Assembly (NCBI GenBank): GCA_964523795.1
Contig: CAZGAO010000021.1
Coordinates: forward strand, 1 to 63,769
DNA length: 63,769 nt
Source of the DNA: SABY01 sp964523795
GTDB taxonomy: Bacteria; Bacteroidota; Bacteroidia; Bacteroidales; 4484-276
Direction: 5' to 3'
Notes under the pieces: model-generated
Database searches by the model: none
Told to the model about the DNA's origin: nothing
What the model saw: only the letters and a program-made list of their open reading frames with translations
Shown here: positions 1 through 8,256 of the stretch, in pieces
Layout of the letters: every line of letters starts with the position of its first letter
How positions within the stretch are numbered: the first letter of the stretch is position 1
Translations under genes and position numbers: made by a program

Positions 1-52
1 CGGCCACCTATAGCTTGGAAGGCTATCGCTCTACCAAATGAGCTACTCCCGC
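1..52 (-). tRNA. tRNA-Gly (TCC), partial
   Basis: The minus strand begins with an acceptor stem GCGGGAG, a D-arm and an anticodon loop CTTCCAA, which gives anticodon TCC for glycine. The T-arm and 3' end lie beyond the left edge of the window. It is the most downstream visible member of a Thr-Tyr-Gly cluster read leftwards; in related genomes such a cluster usually leads to tuf. Confidence 0.9.
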
Positions 53-137
53 ATTATTTCAAACACAAAAAAGGATTTCATTTTATAGAAATCCTATTTT
101 GTCATAATAGTTATTAAAATTATGAACTCATAAAAAG

Positions 138-219
138 TGGGGGGAGGAGGATTCGAACCTCCGAAGGCTTAGCCAACAGATTTACAGTCTGCCCCATTTG
201 ACCGCTCTGGTATCCCCCC
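138..219 (-). tRNA. tRNA-Tyr (GTA)
   Basis: This is a class II tRNA of about 82 nt with a long variable arm, an acceptor stem of GGGGGG paired with CCCCCC, an anticodon loop CTGTAAA (anticodon GTA) and a T-arm GGTTCGAATCC. The variable arm sits between the anticodon stem and T-arm around 160-175. Tyr identity rests on the anticodon and the class II shape. Confidence 0.95.
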
Positions 220-246
220 GAGTTTTTTTCTCCATTTACATTATGG

Positions 247-319
247 AGCCGATGGACGGACTCGAACCGCCGACCGGCTGATTACAAATCAGCTGCTCTA
301 CCAACTGAGCTACATCGGC
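247..319 (-). tRNA. tRNA-Thr (TGT)
   Basis: A 73-nt cloverleaf reads leftwards with acceptor GCCGATG pairing CATCGGC, D-loop AGTTGGTAGA, anticodon loop TTTGTAA (anticodon TGT) and T-arm GGTTCGAGTCC. It is the first tRNA after raiA. A 62-codon open frame overlapping it is a shadow and is not annotated. Confidence 0.95.
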
Positions 320-447
320 GTGTATGCAAGATGTGTTAAGAACTATAAGTTCAGCCACTATAAAAAAGCAGCCCTTTTTTTTAAAAAAGGACTGCAAAAG
401 TAGTATAGTTATTTTAAATACCAAAACAATTTTAAATAAAATTTTAT

Positions 448-747
448 TTAGTTCCGTCTTAGCTTCTCTTTATGCTTGATCAGTTGACGGCGCAATGCCT
501 CGCAGGCCTCGTCAGTAGCCTCCTCGAAGGACTTACTCTGTTTTTTGGCGTACAAATCGTTACCTGGAATACTCAAGCGAATTTCGGTAATTTTGTTGTC
601 GGCACGTTCGCCATTGGCTACTTTTAGCGATACCTCACTGGCAATAAGCCCATCGTAATATTGCGAGAGCTTACTAACCCGGTCTTCAATGAATTCATCC
701 AGCTTCTTGTCAGTTTTAAAATGAACTGCTCTAATTTCAATTGTCAT
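448..747 (-). CDS. raiA: Ribosome hibernation promoting factor, short HPF/YfiA family
   Basis: This 99-residue protein matches the short HPF/RaiA fold in length and in its pattern (start MTIEIRAVHFKTD, an internal KITEIRLSIPGNDLYA strand pair, and a basic C-terminal helix). In the family the protein binds the 30S decoding region and silences ribosomes in stationary phase. It lacks the long C-terminal dimerisation domain of long HPFs. It follows xerC by 22 nt on the same strand and precedes the tRNA cluster, a neighbourhood common in Bacteroidota, so rpsU-xerC-raiA-tRNAs may be one transcript. Confidence is high from sequence pattern and context. Confidence 0.9.
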   Translation of the reverse strand: MTIEIRAVHFKTDKKLDEFIEDRVSKLSQYYDGLIASEVSLKVANGERADNKITEIRLSIPGNDLYAKKQSKSFEEATDEACEALRRQLIKHKEKLRRN

Positions 748-769
748 ATCTTTCCTCCTTTATTTAGTT

Positions 770-1657
770 TTAAGCTCTTGGATGAGCCTGTTTGTAAATT
801 GTTTTTAATTTTTCAATTGAATTGTGTGTGTAAACCTGGGTTGCCGATAAACTGGAATGACCCAGAATTTCTTTGATAGCGTTGAGATTGGCACCTTTGT
901 TTAGCATTACTGTTGCAAAACTATGGCGCAGGGTATGGGGACTTTTCTTTGTGTTAGTCGAAACATAGGCTAAATGTTTATTAATGACACGGTAAACAAG
1001 TTTGGCGTAGCTTTGTTTGCCCTGTCGGGTTATAAATAGGTGAGGACTTGTCTGCTGCAGCTCTTCGAGCAGGGTGTTTCGGGTGATTAGGTACTTGTTA
1101 ATTTCGGATTTTAAATATTCAGGAATGGGGATGATGCGCTGCTTGTTTCCTTTGCCCAATATTTTTACTTCCGATTTGCTCATATCAATGTCAATAGTTT
1201 TTATCTGTATCAGCTCGCTAAGCCGCATTCCGGTGAGGTAAAAAGTAACAATGATGAGTTTATTTCTTTGACCTTCAAAATCATCTTCAAACGGAATATT
1301 ATTAAGTAAGGTGTCCAGATCGTTTTCCTTAACAAATTCGGGAAGTCGTTTTTGCGATTTTGGGGCGATGACCTTTAATAAGGGGTCGCTGGTGATTTCC
1401 CCTTTTTTGAGAAGGAATTTGTAAAATGATTTGAGGCAGGAAATTTTGCGATTGATGCTGCGGGCAGATACGCCTGAGTCGAGCAACGAAACGATCCAAC
1501 TGCGGATGATGTGATGATTGATGCTGCTATGATCGGAGGTTTGATAAGCCTCCAGGCAATAATTTTCAAATTGCTCAAGATCGCTTTGGTACGAGCGTAC
1601 CGTGTGCGGAGAGTACCTTTTTACCTGGCTTATGTATGTGATAAATTGCTGGCTCAC
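770..1657 (-). CDS. xerC: Tyrosine recombinase XerC/XerD type
   Basis: At 295 residues this has the usual Xer length. It has an N-terminal SAM-like DNA-binding domain (about residues 1-90) and a C-terminal catalytic domain. The visible catalytic set is Arg in TGMRLSEL (about 143), Lys in GKGNKQRIIP, HTLRHSF (H-x-x-R, about 240), LGHSS and the Tyr nucleophile in TQVYTH (about 276). Family role: resolving chromosome dimers at dif with a partner recombinase. Its position between rpsU and raiA is the conserved Bacteroidota location, so it is a housekeeping Xer and not evidence of a nearby mobile element. XerC versus XerD cannot be settled from this window. Confidence 0.9.
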   Translation of the reverse strand: MSQQFITYISQVKRYSPHTVRSYQSDLEQFENYCLEAYQTSDHSSINHHIIRSWIVSLLDSGVSARSINRKISCLKSFYKFLLKKGEITSDPLLKVIAPKSQKRLPEFVKENDLDTLLNNIPFEDDFEGQRNKLIIVTFYLTGMRLSELIQIKTIDIDMSKSEVKILGKGNKQRIIPIPEYLKSEINKYLITRNTLLEELQQTSPHLFITRQGKQSYAKLVYRVINKHLAYVSTNTKKSPHTLRHSFATVMLNKGANLNAIKEILGHSSLSATQVYTHNSIEKLKTIYKQAHPRA

Positions 1658-1761
1658 GTATAAAAAAATAGGAAAATCTTTGTCCCAAAGATACTGTTAA
1701 TTTATCCTTCAAACAAAAATTTCCCTACTTTATTTCAAGAAATATTTTTTAATCCTGCTTA

Positions 1762-1956
1762 TCAGGCATCTTCAGCGTTTCTAAGCTGCTGAATATAAAT
1801 CGCTTTCAAACGAGCCTCTCTGTTTTTTATTGAGGGTTTGGTGTATTTCTGACGTTCGCGAAGCTCTTTTACTACGCCGGTTTTCTCAAATTTACGTTTG
1901 TACTTTTTGAGTGCTCTTTCGATGTTTTCACCTTCTTTTACAGGAACAATTATCAT
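1762..1956 (-). CDS. rpsU: 30S ribosomal protein S21
   Basis: A 64-residue basic protein starts MIIVPVKEGENIERALKKYK and carries the typical S21 helix-turn-helix layout with KREFEKTG-like and ELRERQKY stretches. S21 sits near the anti-Shine-Dalgarno end of 16S rRNA. It is the first gene of the leftward rpsU-xerC-raiA block, with a good Bacteroidota-type promoter about 65 nt upstream. The coding end to xerC start gap is about 100 nt. Confidence 0.95.
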   Translation of the reverse strand: MIIVPVKEGENIERALKKYKRKFEKTGVVKELRERQKYTKPSIKNREARLKAIYIQQLRNAEDA

Positions 1957-2020
1957 TTTAATTACCTATTTATTAATGTTTTGAATTGAATTCGCTTTTA
2001 TTCTACTTAGAATCGGGGCG

Positions 2021-2052
2021 CAAAAATAGTAATATGTTTGTGATTAGCAAAA
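2021..2052 (-). promoter_or_regulatory. Bacteroidota-type promoter for rpsU
   Basis: On the minus strand a -33 box TTTG (2051-2048) is followed after 19 bp by TATTTTTG (2028-2021), which fits the TTTG-N19-TAnnTTTG consensus described for Bacteroides primary sigma. It lies about 65 nt upstream of the rpsU start codon. This is the best two-box match I found in the window. Confidence 0.65.
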
Positions 2053-2231
2053 TAATAGCTGGAAAAATTTATTATTGGCTTAAATAGTTTTGGTTTATCT
2101 AATTGATATTAAAAGATTAAGCGGACACATTAATTTATTATGCGTGATTAGTAAGCACTCATTAAAATAAAAGAGATGGGCACAAAAGGCTCCAAGACAC
2201 GAAGATTCACAAAGATGCCCTATAAATAAAA

Positions 2232-2270
2232 CCACCTTTTCGCAGTGCCCGAGGCAGCGCGAAAAGGTGG
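2232..2270 (-). terminator. Hairpin terminator downstream of the 1106-residue propeller gene
   Basis: Perfect 12-bp arms CCACCTTTTCGC (2232-2243) and GCGAAAAGGTGG (2259-2270) enclose a 15-nt loop. Read leftwards, from the gene that stops at 2303, the stem is followed by TTTTATTTATA, a T-rich tail. The rest of the 346-nt gap between rpsU and this gene holds only the rpsU promoter and AT-rich sequence. Confidence 0.55.
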
Positions 2271-2302
2271 AAAAGATAAAGGTCTGTTTAATTATTAAAA
2301 TA

Positions 2303-5300
2303 CTAATTCTTCTTCAGTTCAGGAAATCTTCCTGGTGTCCAGGGCGCTTCGTATTTCTCCATTTCTATTTCTATCGATTCTATCTCATTGGCCAACTCTT
2401 TAATCTGGTCGATTACCGGGGGAAGCTCTTCCATCAAAATGGCATATTGATCCAGTTGGGTTTGTGTGGGTGCCGAGGTAGATCCCCAATGCGAGTATGC
2501 GATGATGCCATAGCGATAGCTTAGCGGAACCTTTTGCGGCGGGATTTCTTCCCAGCTTGCCTTGGCTTCCACACCGTTGATTGTAAAGGCAATATCGTCG
2601 AGCTTTTCGGCTACCGTTCTTGCTTGTGTTTCCAGGGTAGTGGGTGCTGTGGGGGTGTTGTGAAGTGCCTGCCTGATGTTTGCGACACGTTCCGTCAGGT
2701 TGTCCAGGTATTGTTCGCCGCCTTGCATAACGCGTCCCAACTCAGCCACCTTATCCTGGTAGGCCACCAGTTCTTCGCGGTTCATTGCGGGCAGGGTGGT
2801 ATTGTTGAGCGGAACCACGTTAAATTTTACAGGACCAGCCAATGGACTTAGCTCACCATTATGATCCATGGCCAACGAAACGGTGTAGGTTCCGGGCAAT
2901 ACAAACATTCCTGAATTTCCATCGCTCTTGGGATTAAATTCATTTTTGCGGAGGCGAACAGGGTTTTTGCCCTGATAGCGAAGATCCCAGTTCAGGCGGG
3001 TGATTCCGGTAGATGGGCTTGAGTATAGTTTCCGAATGATTTCTCCTTTAGCATCTTTAATAGTAAATATCAGGATGGGTGCAATTTCTTTTTCATCCTC
3101 ACGAAGTTGCTCCACGGTAGGTTGTGGAATTTTTTCGCCCTCTTTGAATAGTTTCTTTTCCTCTTTCAGCCGTTTTTGTTTTTTTGTTTTTGGGCTTTCC
3201 TTTAAATAATAAGTAAACACGGCACCAAATTCTGGATTGTCGGCGATATAGGGTGTTGAACCCTGACCGTACTTGCTGCCGGTTCTAACAAATTGCAAGG
3301 CATCTTTTATAGGATAAAGGAAGGCTTTGGCGGTGTCGAGCATTTCGGGGCTTGTAAGGCGCAGCGGTGTGTAGTCGTCGATGATGTAAAATCCGCGGCC
3401 AAAGGTAGCTACCACGAGGTCGTTTTCGCGTTCCTGAATGGCCAGGTCTTTCATAGCTACATCCGGGATGCCCGAAGCCAGCTCAGTCCAGGTTTTTCCT
3501 CCATCGAGTGTAAAATAAACATTGAATTCGGTGCCCACAAAAAGCAGGTTTTTGTTTACATGATCCTGAACGATGGTGTGAATCGTTTCATCCTCGGGCA
3601 AGTCGCCGATTATCGAAGTCCAGCTTTGGCCTTTGTCGGTGCTTTTTAGTAGATAGGGTTTAAAGTCATCGCTTTTAATATTGTCGAAGGTGGCGTAAAC
3701 CACATTCTCATCGTAGCGTGAAGGGAGGATATCGCTAACGTAGGTGTATGCTGGCACTCCGGGGAAGGAGGAAATCTTTCTCCAGTTTTCGCCGCCATCT
3801 TCGCTTACCTGAATCAGGCCATCATCGGAACCTGCATAGAGCAGGCCTTCTTTGATTGGCGATTCGGCCAGGCTGACAATGGTTCCCCATTGCGATGATG
3901 AAATATCTTTGGCTACTGCATCCGAAGGCCAGTATTTTCCCATCACCTTAAACTGGTTGCGGTCTTCATCGCGGGTAATGTCTTCGCTTATTACCTGCCA
4001 GCTATTGCCCCGGTCATCGCTCTTGAAAACCTTGTTGGCCGCCATGTAAAGCCGGGTGGGGGAGTGGGGGCTGAGAAAAAAGGGCGTATTCCAGTTCCAG
4101 CGATAGGTAAGTTCGTCTTTGCGTGGCTCGGGTTTAACATTTATTTTTTCTCCCGATTTTTTATCATACCTATAAATATTACCATATTGATAAGCTGAAT
4201 AAACAATGTCGGGGTTGCCGGGTTCGATGGCCTGAAAAAATCCATCACCACCCAGTGTAACCACCCATTCATCGCTGGTAACGCCACGGCTGGTATTTTG
4301 GGAGGGGCCGCCCATGCTGTTGTTATCTTGTGTGCCGCCATACACCCAATAAAAAGGCTCGCTGTCGTCAACACTTACGCGGTAAAACTGTGTAACAGGC
4401 AGGTTGCTTTTAAAGATGTAATTATCCCCGTCATCAAAACTCTCATAAACACCCCCGTCGCCACCAATCATAAAATGTGCTGTGTTGTCGGGGTCAATCC
4501 ACATCGCGTGGTCGTCCACGTGGCGGCTGTTGTTGCCGATGCTGTTCCAGGTTTTGCCACCGTCAACCGATATGCGCGAAACCGTTTCGAGCGAATAGAC
4601 CTTGTCGGGATCTTGTGGATCAGCCACAATCTCATTATAATATTGTCCGCTGGCATGGTAGTCGCTTCTCCGGCTCCAACTGGCTCCGCCATTGGTGCTG
4701 CGGTAAAAGCCTCCTTTGTCTTCCTGTGCTTCCACAATAAGATAAATATAATCGGGATTAGCCGGCGAAATGGCCAGACCCATACCGCCAATGTGGCCAC
4801 CGGGCAGTCCTTTCATTACTTTGTTCCAGCTTTCGCCGCCATCGGTCGATTTGTAAACTGCCGATTCGGGGCCGCCGCCAATTTTTGTGTAAGCTGTGCG
4901 ACGACGTTGCTCGGAAGTAGCATAAAGAATATCAGGATTGCGCGGATCCATCACGATGTCGTTAACGCCGGTGTTTTCGCTTATCGCCAAAGTCTTGTTC
5001 CATGTTTTGCCGCCATCGGTGGTTTTGTACAATCCACGCTGGCCACCCGGGCCCCAGGCCGAGCCTTCAGCAGCTACAAAAACGATATCCGGATTTTGTG
5101 GATGGATTACAATTTTACCAATTTGTCGTGAGGAATCCAGTCCCATGTTTTCCCACGAGCTGCCTCCATCCAACGATTTATAAACGCCATTGCCATAGCC
5201 CAGCGCGCGTTGGTGATTGTTTTCGCCCGTGCCCAGCCAAACGATGTTGGCGTTGGAGGGTGCAATAACGATGGCACCCATCGAGTAAGCCATGTTGTTG

Positions 5301-5623
5301 TCGAAAATGGGATCGAAGGTGGTACCATTATTCGTGGTTTTCCATACATGTCCTGCAGCCACAGCTACAAAATACTCGCTGTGGTTGTTGGGGTTAACGG
5401 CAAAATCGGCGATACGACCGGAAGTGAAGGCCGGCCCTATGCTTCGCCATTTCATGCCTGAGAAGGTTGAGGTTTTTAGCGTGTCGATTTTTTCATCGGC
5501 ATCTTTTTTCTTTTTTGCGCTGGCATCCAGGGATGTCAACATCGTGAGTGCTGCCACCAAAATGATGGCAAATAGTCTTAGTGCAGTGCGCGCTTTAAGC
5601 TGGTAATGGTGCGTTAGAATCAT
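2303..5623 (-). CDS. Secreted sortilin/VPS10-like beta-propeller protein (copy 1)
   Basis: This 1106-residue protein has an N-terminal hydrophobic signal segment (LRLFAIILVAALTMLTSLDASA). About eight Asp-box motifs of the S-x-D-x-G-x-x-W kind follow (SLDGGSSW, TTDGGKTW, STDGGESW, SDDRGNSW, SEDGGENW, TLDGGKTW), which predicts large beta-propellers of the sortilin/BNR type over residues about 50-750. A Lys/Glu-rich linker and an immunoglobulin-like plus helical C-terminal part complete it. No T9SS sorting domain is evident at the C-terminus. Relatives are often labelled glycosyl hydrolase, but no catalytic residues support that. It is a clear paralogue of the protein at 9616-12885; substrate unknown. 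Confidence 0.75.
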   Translation of the reverse strand: MILTHHYQLKARTALRLFAIILVAALTMLTSLDASAKKKKDADEKIDTLKTSTFSGMKWRSIGPAFTSGRIADFAVNPNNHSEYFVAVAAGHVWKTTNNGTTFDPIFDNNMAYSMGAIVIAPSNANIVWLGTGENNHQRALGYGNGVYKSLDGGSSWENMGLDSSRQIGKIVIHPQNPDIVFVAAEGSAWGPGGQRGLYKTTDGGKTWNKTLAISENTGVNDIVMDPRNPDILYATSEQRRRTAYTKIGGGPESAVYKSTDGGESWNKVMKGLPGGHIGGMGLAISPANPDYIYLIVEAQEDKGGFYRSTNGGASWSRRSDYHASGQYYNEIVADPQDPDKVYSLETVSRISVDGGKTWNSIGNNSRHVDDHAMWIDPDNTAHFMIGGDGGVYESFDDGDNYIFKSNLPVTQFYRVSVDDSEPFYWVYGGTQDNNSMGGPSQNTSRGVTSDEWVVTLGGDGFFQAIEPGNPDIVYSAYQYGNIYRYDKKSGEKINVKPEPRKDELTYRWNWNTPFFLSPHSPTRLYMAANKVFKSDDRGNSWQVISEDITRDEDRNQFKVMGKYWPSDAVAKDISSSQWGTIVSLAESPIKEGLLYAGSDDGLIQVSEDGGENWRKISSFPGVPAYTYVSDILPSRYDENVVYATFDNIKSDDFKPYLLKSTDKGQSWTSIIGDLPEDETIHTIVQDHVNKNLLFVGTEFNVYFTLDGGKTWTELASGIPDVAMKDLAIQERENDLVVATFGRGFYIIDDYTPLRLTSPEMLDTAKAFLYPIKDALQFVRTGSKYGQGSTPYIADNPEFGAVFTYYLKESPKTKKQKRLKEEKKLFKEGEKIPQPTVEQLREDEKEIAPILIFTIKDAKGEIIRKLYSSPSTGITRLNWDLRYQGKNPVRLRKNEFNPKSDGNSGMFVLPGTYTVSLAMDHNGELSPLAGPVKFNVVPLNNTTLPAMNREELVAYQDKVAELGRVMQGGEQYLDNLTERVANIRQALHNTPTAPTTLETQARTVAEKLDDIAFTINGVEAKASWEEIPPQKVPLSYRYGIIAYSHWGSTSAPTQTQLDQYAILMEELPPVIDQIKELANEIESIEIEMEKYEAPWTPGRFPELKKN

Positions 5624-5789
5624 TGTTTTAGTTTTGAATTAGGTACTAAATCTTTTATAAAAATTAAAGCCAAAAGTAATGTTCTCATTAAGAAGAAAAA
5701 ACTTTGAGATTATATTTAAAATAATTATGAATAAGGTTTATGCTCAATTAAGTTGAAATCACTATTTTCGCCCACAAAATTTTATTGTT

Positions 5790-7004
5790 ATGAAACATAT
5801 TTTACTTTTAGTTTTTGCGCTATTTTCGGTGCACTTGATGATGGCTCAGCAAGGCCAGGCGCGTTCATTTTCGATTCAGGTTCACGATTGCTCTGTTGAT
5901 AAGTCTGTGCCCGTAGATGGTGCTAAAGAAATTGAAGCCCGCTTTGCTGCCGACAAGAAATATGGCCCGGCTCCGCTTACGGTAAGTTTTACCGATCGTA
6001 GCACCGGCGGTGCAGCAGCATGGTTGTGGCGTTTTGGTGATGGTGACACCGCTTACATTTCCAATCCGGTGCATACTTTTCAGCACGAAGGTAAATACAA
6101 TGTTAAAGTATCCGTTTGGAACGCCGATTCCACAAGCGTGGATGTGGCTACTGCCGAAATACGTGTGGTGGGCTATGGCGTTTGCGATTCGGTTTTTTAC
6201 AACATTCCTGGCAATTATTATTGGTACCGGCTTGCAGCACCGGGTACCGGTTATCTTTCCGGAAATAACTCGCGTGGCGATTTGGCCAAGGCCAGCCATT
6301 TTAGTATCAACGAGGATAAGGGAATGCTGATGGCCGGACTGTTTTATTTTGCCGAGAAAACCAACAACTTTGCCTCCAACCCGCCCATATATTTTTATGC
6401 CTGGGATAACGACGGCCCGGACGGCGGACCCGGAACCGTGCTTGATTCGGCTAAGGTATTGCTTTCCGATATTTTGATCGATGAGTTTGGAACTGGAATT
6501 TTTCCGGTAACGATTGCCTTCTTCGATGATTGGGTAAATATTGACCACGATTTTTACATGGGCGTTAAACTGCCGCAAACCCCGGGAGATACAGTGGCTC
6601 TATACACCAATAAAAATGATGATACCTCTGATGGAAATGGCTGGGAGCAGACAAGTACCGGCGAATGGAAAAAATACAAAGATGCCAATCCGGGCTATGA
6701 TGTGGATAACGCCATCTTCCCGATCGTTTGCCAGGCCACGGGCATCAGCAATCCAATCCTAAATCAGGAAGTGCTTGTTTATCCGGTTCCTGCCAGCGAC
6801 CGCATATTTGTCGTGCTTACCAATCCTGACCTTCGATTAGTTACCGCCTCCCTTAGCGATATTTCGGGTCGGATGGTAATGGCACCTGTTCGCATCAATG
6901 CAAGCGGGAGTACCATCGATGTTAGCCGACTCAACGAGGGTTTGTACATACTAAGGCTGGATACCGATGACGGTTTTATGGTTCGTAAAATTATTGTTGA
7001 ATAG
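5790..7004 (+). CDS. Secreted PKD-domain protein with T9SS sorting domain
   Basis: This 404-residue protein has a signal peptide (MKHILLLVFALFSVHLMMAQ). A PKD domain at about residues 50-128 carries the hallmark WRFGDGD and HTFQHEGKYNV. A roughly 190-residue domain of unknown role follows, rich in acidic and aromatic residues. The type A T9SS C-terminal sorting domain starts near YPVPASDRI and ends VRKIIVE. It should be exported through the outer membrane and attached to the cell surface or released. It is divergent from the propeller gene upstream (166 nt between starts). No catalytic motif is visible, so it may be an adhesin or binding protein. Confidence 0.75.
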   Translation: MKHILLLVFALFSVHLMMAQQGQARSFSIQVHDCSVDKSVPVDGAKEIEARFAADKKYGPAPLTVSFTDRSTGGAAAWLWRFGDGDTAYISNPVHTFQHEGKYNVKVSVWNADSTSVDVATAEIRVVGYGVCDSVFYNIPGNYYWYRLAAPGTGYLSGNNSRGDLAKASHFSINEDKGMLMAGLFYFAEKTNNFASNPPIYFYAWDNDGPDGGPGTVLDSAKVLLSDILIDEFGTGIFPVTIAFFDDWVNIDHDFYMGVKLPQTPGDTVALYTNKNDDTSDGNGWEQTSTGEWKKYKDANPGYDVDNAIFPIVCQATGISNPILNQEVLVYPVPASDRIFVVLTNPDLRLVTASLSDISGRMVMAPVRINASGSTIDVSRLNEGLYILRLDTDDGFMVRKIIVE

Positions 7005-7068
7005 CTATTTTACGAAATTTTAGTCTTAAATCCTGATGTTTACTGAACCATTTACTTGAGTCATTATT

Positions 7069-7995
7069 ATGAAAACAAAAACCTCTATTCTCAGTGTAAT
7101 TTTATTAATAACAATATCTCTATTTGTATTCGATTCTTGTAATGAAAAGGAATCATCCAATCCAACTCCAACACCGTCTTGCAGTATATCTTCCCCACAT
7201 AATGGGGAAGAGATATTGCTAGGGGAAATGCTTACCATTTCTGTGTCTGCCGCAATTGCCGATGGTACCATTGCAGAAGTGCAGTTTTATGTAGATAATG
7301 TAAAAATAGCCTCGGTGGATAGCCCTCCCTATACCTACATCTGGGACACGAAGGATGAAAGTGTTGGTACGCATACCCTTAAAGCGACTTGTTTTGACAA
7401 TAATGACCAGCAGGTTTCAGATGAAATTAGCATCATTGTTATTGAAGAGCTAAGCAAATTCACAGACCCTCGTGATGGACAGGAGTATATAACAATTGAG
7501 ATAGGAGATCAAACCTGGTTTGCACAAAACTTGAATTATGAAACAAATGATTCGTGGTGGTATGAAAACAGTGCAGCAAATGGTGATCTTTATGGTAGAT
7601 TATATACATGGAATGCGGCACAAAATGCCTGCCCTGAAGGATGGAGCCTGCCTACGGATAATGAATGGAAAATACTTGAAAAACATCTGGGAATGAGCCA
7701 AACAGTTGTTGACGAAGAGGGCTGGCGTGGAACTGATGAAGGCGGGAAGATGAAGTCAACCAATGGCTGGAACCTTGAAGGGAATGGAACCAATAGCAGT
7801 AGATTTAATGCCCTTCCCGGGGGCTTTAAAGGTACTTCCTTTTTTAGTCTTGGCAATAATGGTAATTGGTGGACATCAAGTGAAAGCTCATCATCATCTG
7901 GCTTTGATCGTGGTTTGGATGCCGAAAGTACCAAGGTTCGCCGGGATGGTATTAGTAAACTATTAGGATCGTCAGTTCGATGTATTGAAAACTAA
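7069..7995 (+). CDS. FISUMP-domain lipoprotein with Ig-like domain
   Basis: This is a 308-residue lipoprotein. The signal segment ends in FDSC (lipobox, Cys about residue 23). An Ig-like domain follows at about residues 35-125 (HNGEEILLGEMLTISVSA, then VGTHTLKATCFDNN). The C-terminal half fits the Fibrobacter succinogenes major paralogous (FISUMP) domain: YITIEIGDQTWFAQNLNY, GRLYTWNAAQ, CPEGWSLPTDNEWKILE, FNALPGGF, WWTSSE and SVRCIEN. The domain's function is unknown. It follows the PKD protein by 64 nt on the same strand and may be cotranscribed. A terminator was not seen. Confidence 0.8.
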   Translation: MKTKTSILSVILLITISLFVFDSCNEKESSNPTPTPSCSISSPHNGEEILLGEMLTISVSAAIADGTIAEVQFYVDNVKIASVDSPPYTYIWDTKDESVGTHTLKATCFDNNDQQVSDEISIIVIEELSKFTDPRDGQEYITIEIGDQTWFAQNLNYETNDSWWYENSAANGDLYGRLYTWNAAQNACPEGWSLPTDNEWKILEKHLGMSQTVVDEEGWRGTDEGGKMKSTNGWNLEGNGTNSSRFNALPGGFKGTSFFSLGNNGNWWTSSESSSSSGFDRGLDAESTKVRRDGISKLLGSSVRCIEN

Positions 7996-8091
7996 ATCCA
8001 TTCAGTCGTTTATCACTGGATTCTATTTTCCCCCCTCGTCAGTGTTTGCAACACGAATGTAGTATTGCATGTACTAAACAGAAATTTGATT

Positions 8092-8099
8092 TACTTTTG
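8092..8099 (+). promoter_or_regulatory. Candidate -7 box upstream of radical SAM gene
   Basis: TACTTTTG matches TAnnTTTG. It sits 7 bp before the ATG of a 30-codon open frame (8107-8199) and about 158 bp before the radical SAM start. No -33 box at the usual 19-bp spacing was found (the nearest TTG is 24 bp away), so this is weak. Confidence 0.35.
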
Positions 8100-8256
8100 C
8101 CCCCAAATGCAAAATGCAAATCATAATCCCTATCCCGAATCGCTGCTTTTCGATAGCGAAAAAATGTTGATGTTTCTTTACATCTTCTCCGAACTTTAAT
8201 AAGCCCCTTCCATCCCCCAGGCATTTCTTTTTAGTTTTAATATTTAATATTTTTTG

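Noticed and set aside
236..424. 62-codon minus-strand open frame
   Set aside because: It overlaps tRNA-Thr and reads through it; no protein family resemblance.
770..1657. Tyrosine recombinase as evidence of an integrated element at the tRNA genes
   Set aside because: The rpsU-xerC-raiA-tRNA order is the ordinary Bacteroidota arrangement and no attachment-site duplication was seen.
4298..5131. 277-codon plus-strand frame inside the first propeller gene
   Set aside because: A shadow of the well-supported minus-strand gene, with biased composition and no recognisable motif. The same applies to the long plus-strand frames inside 9616-12885, 35464-36717 and the kinase genes.
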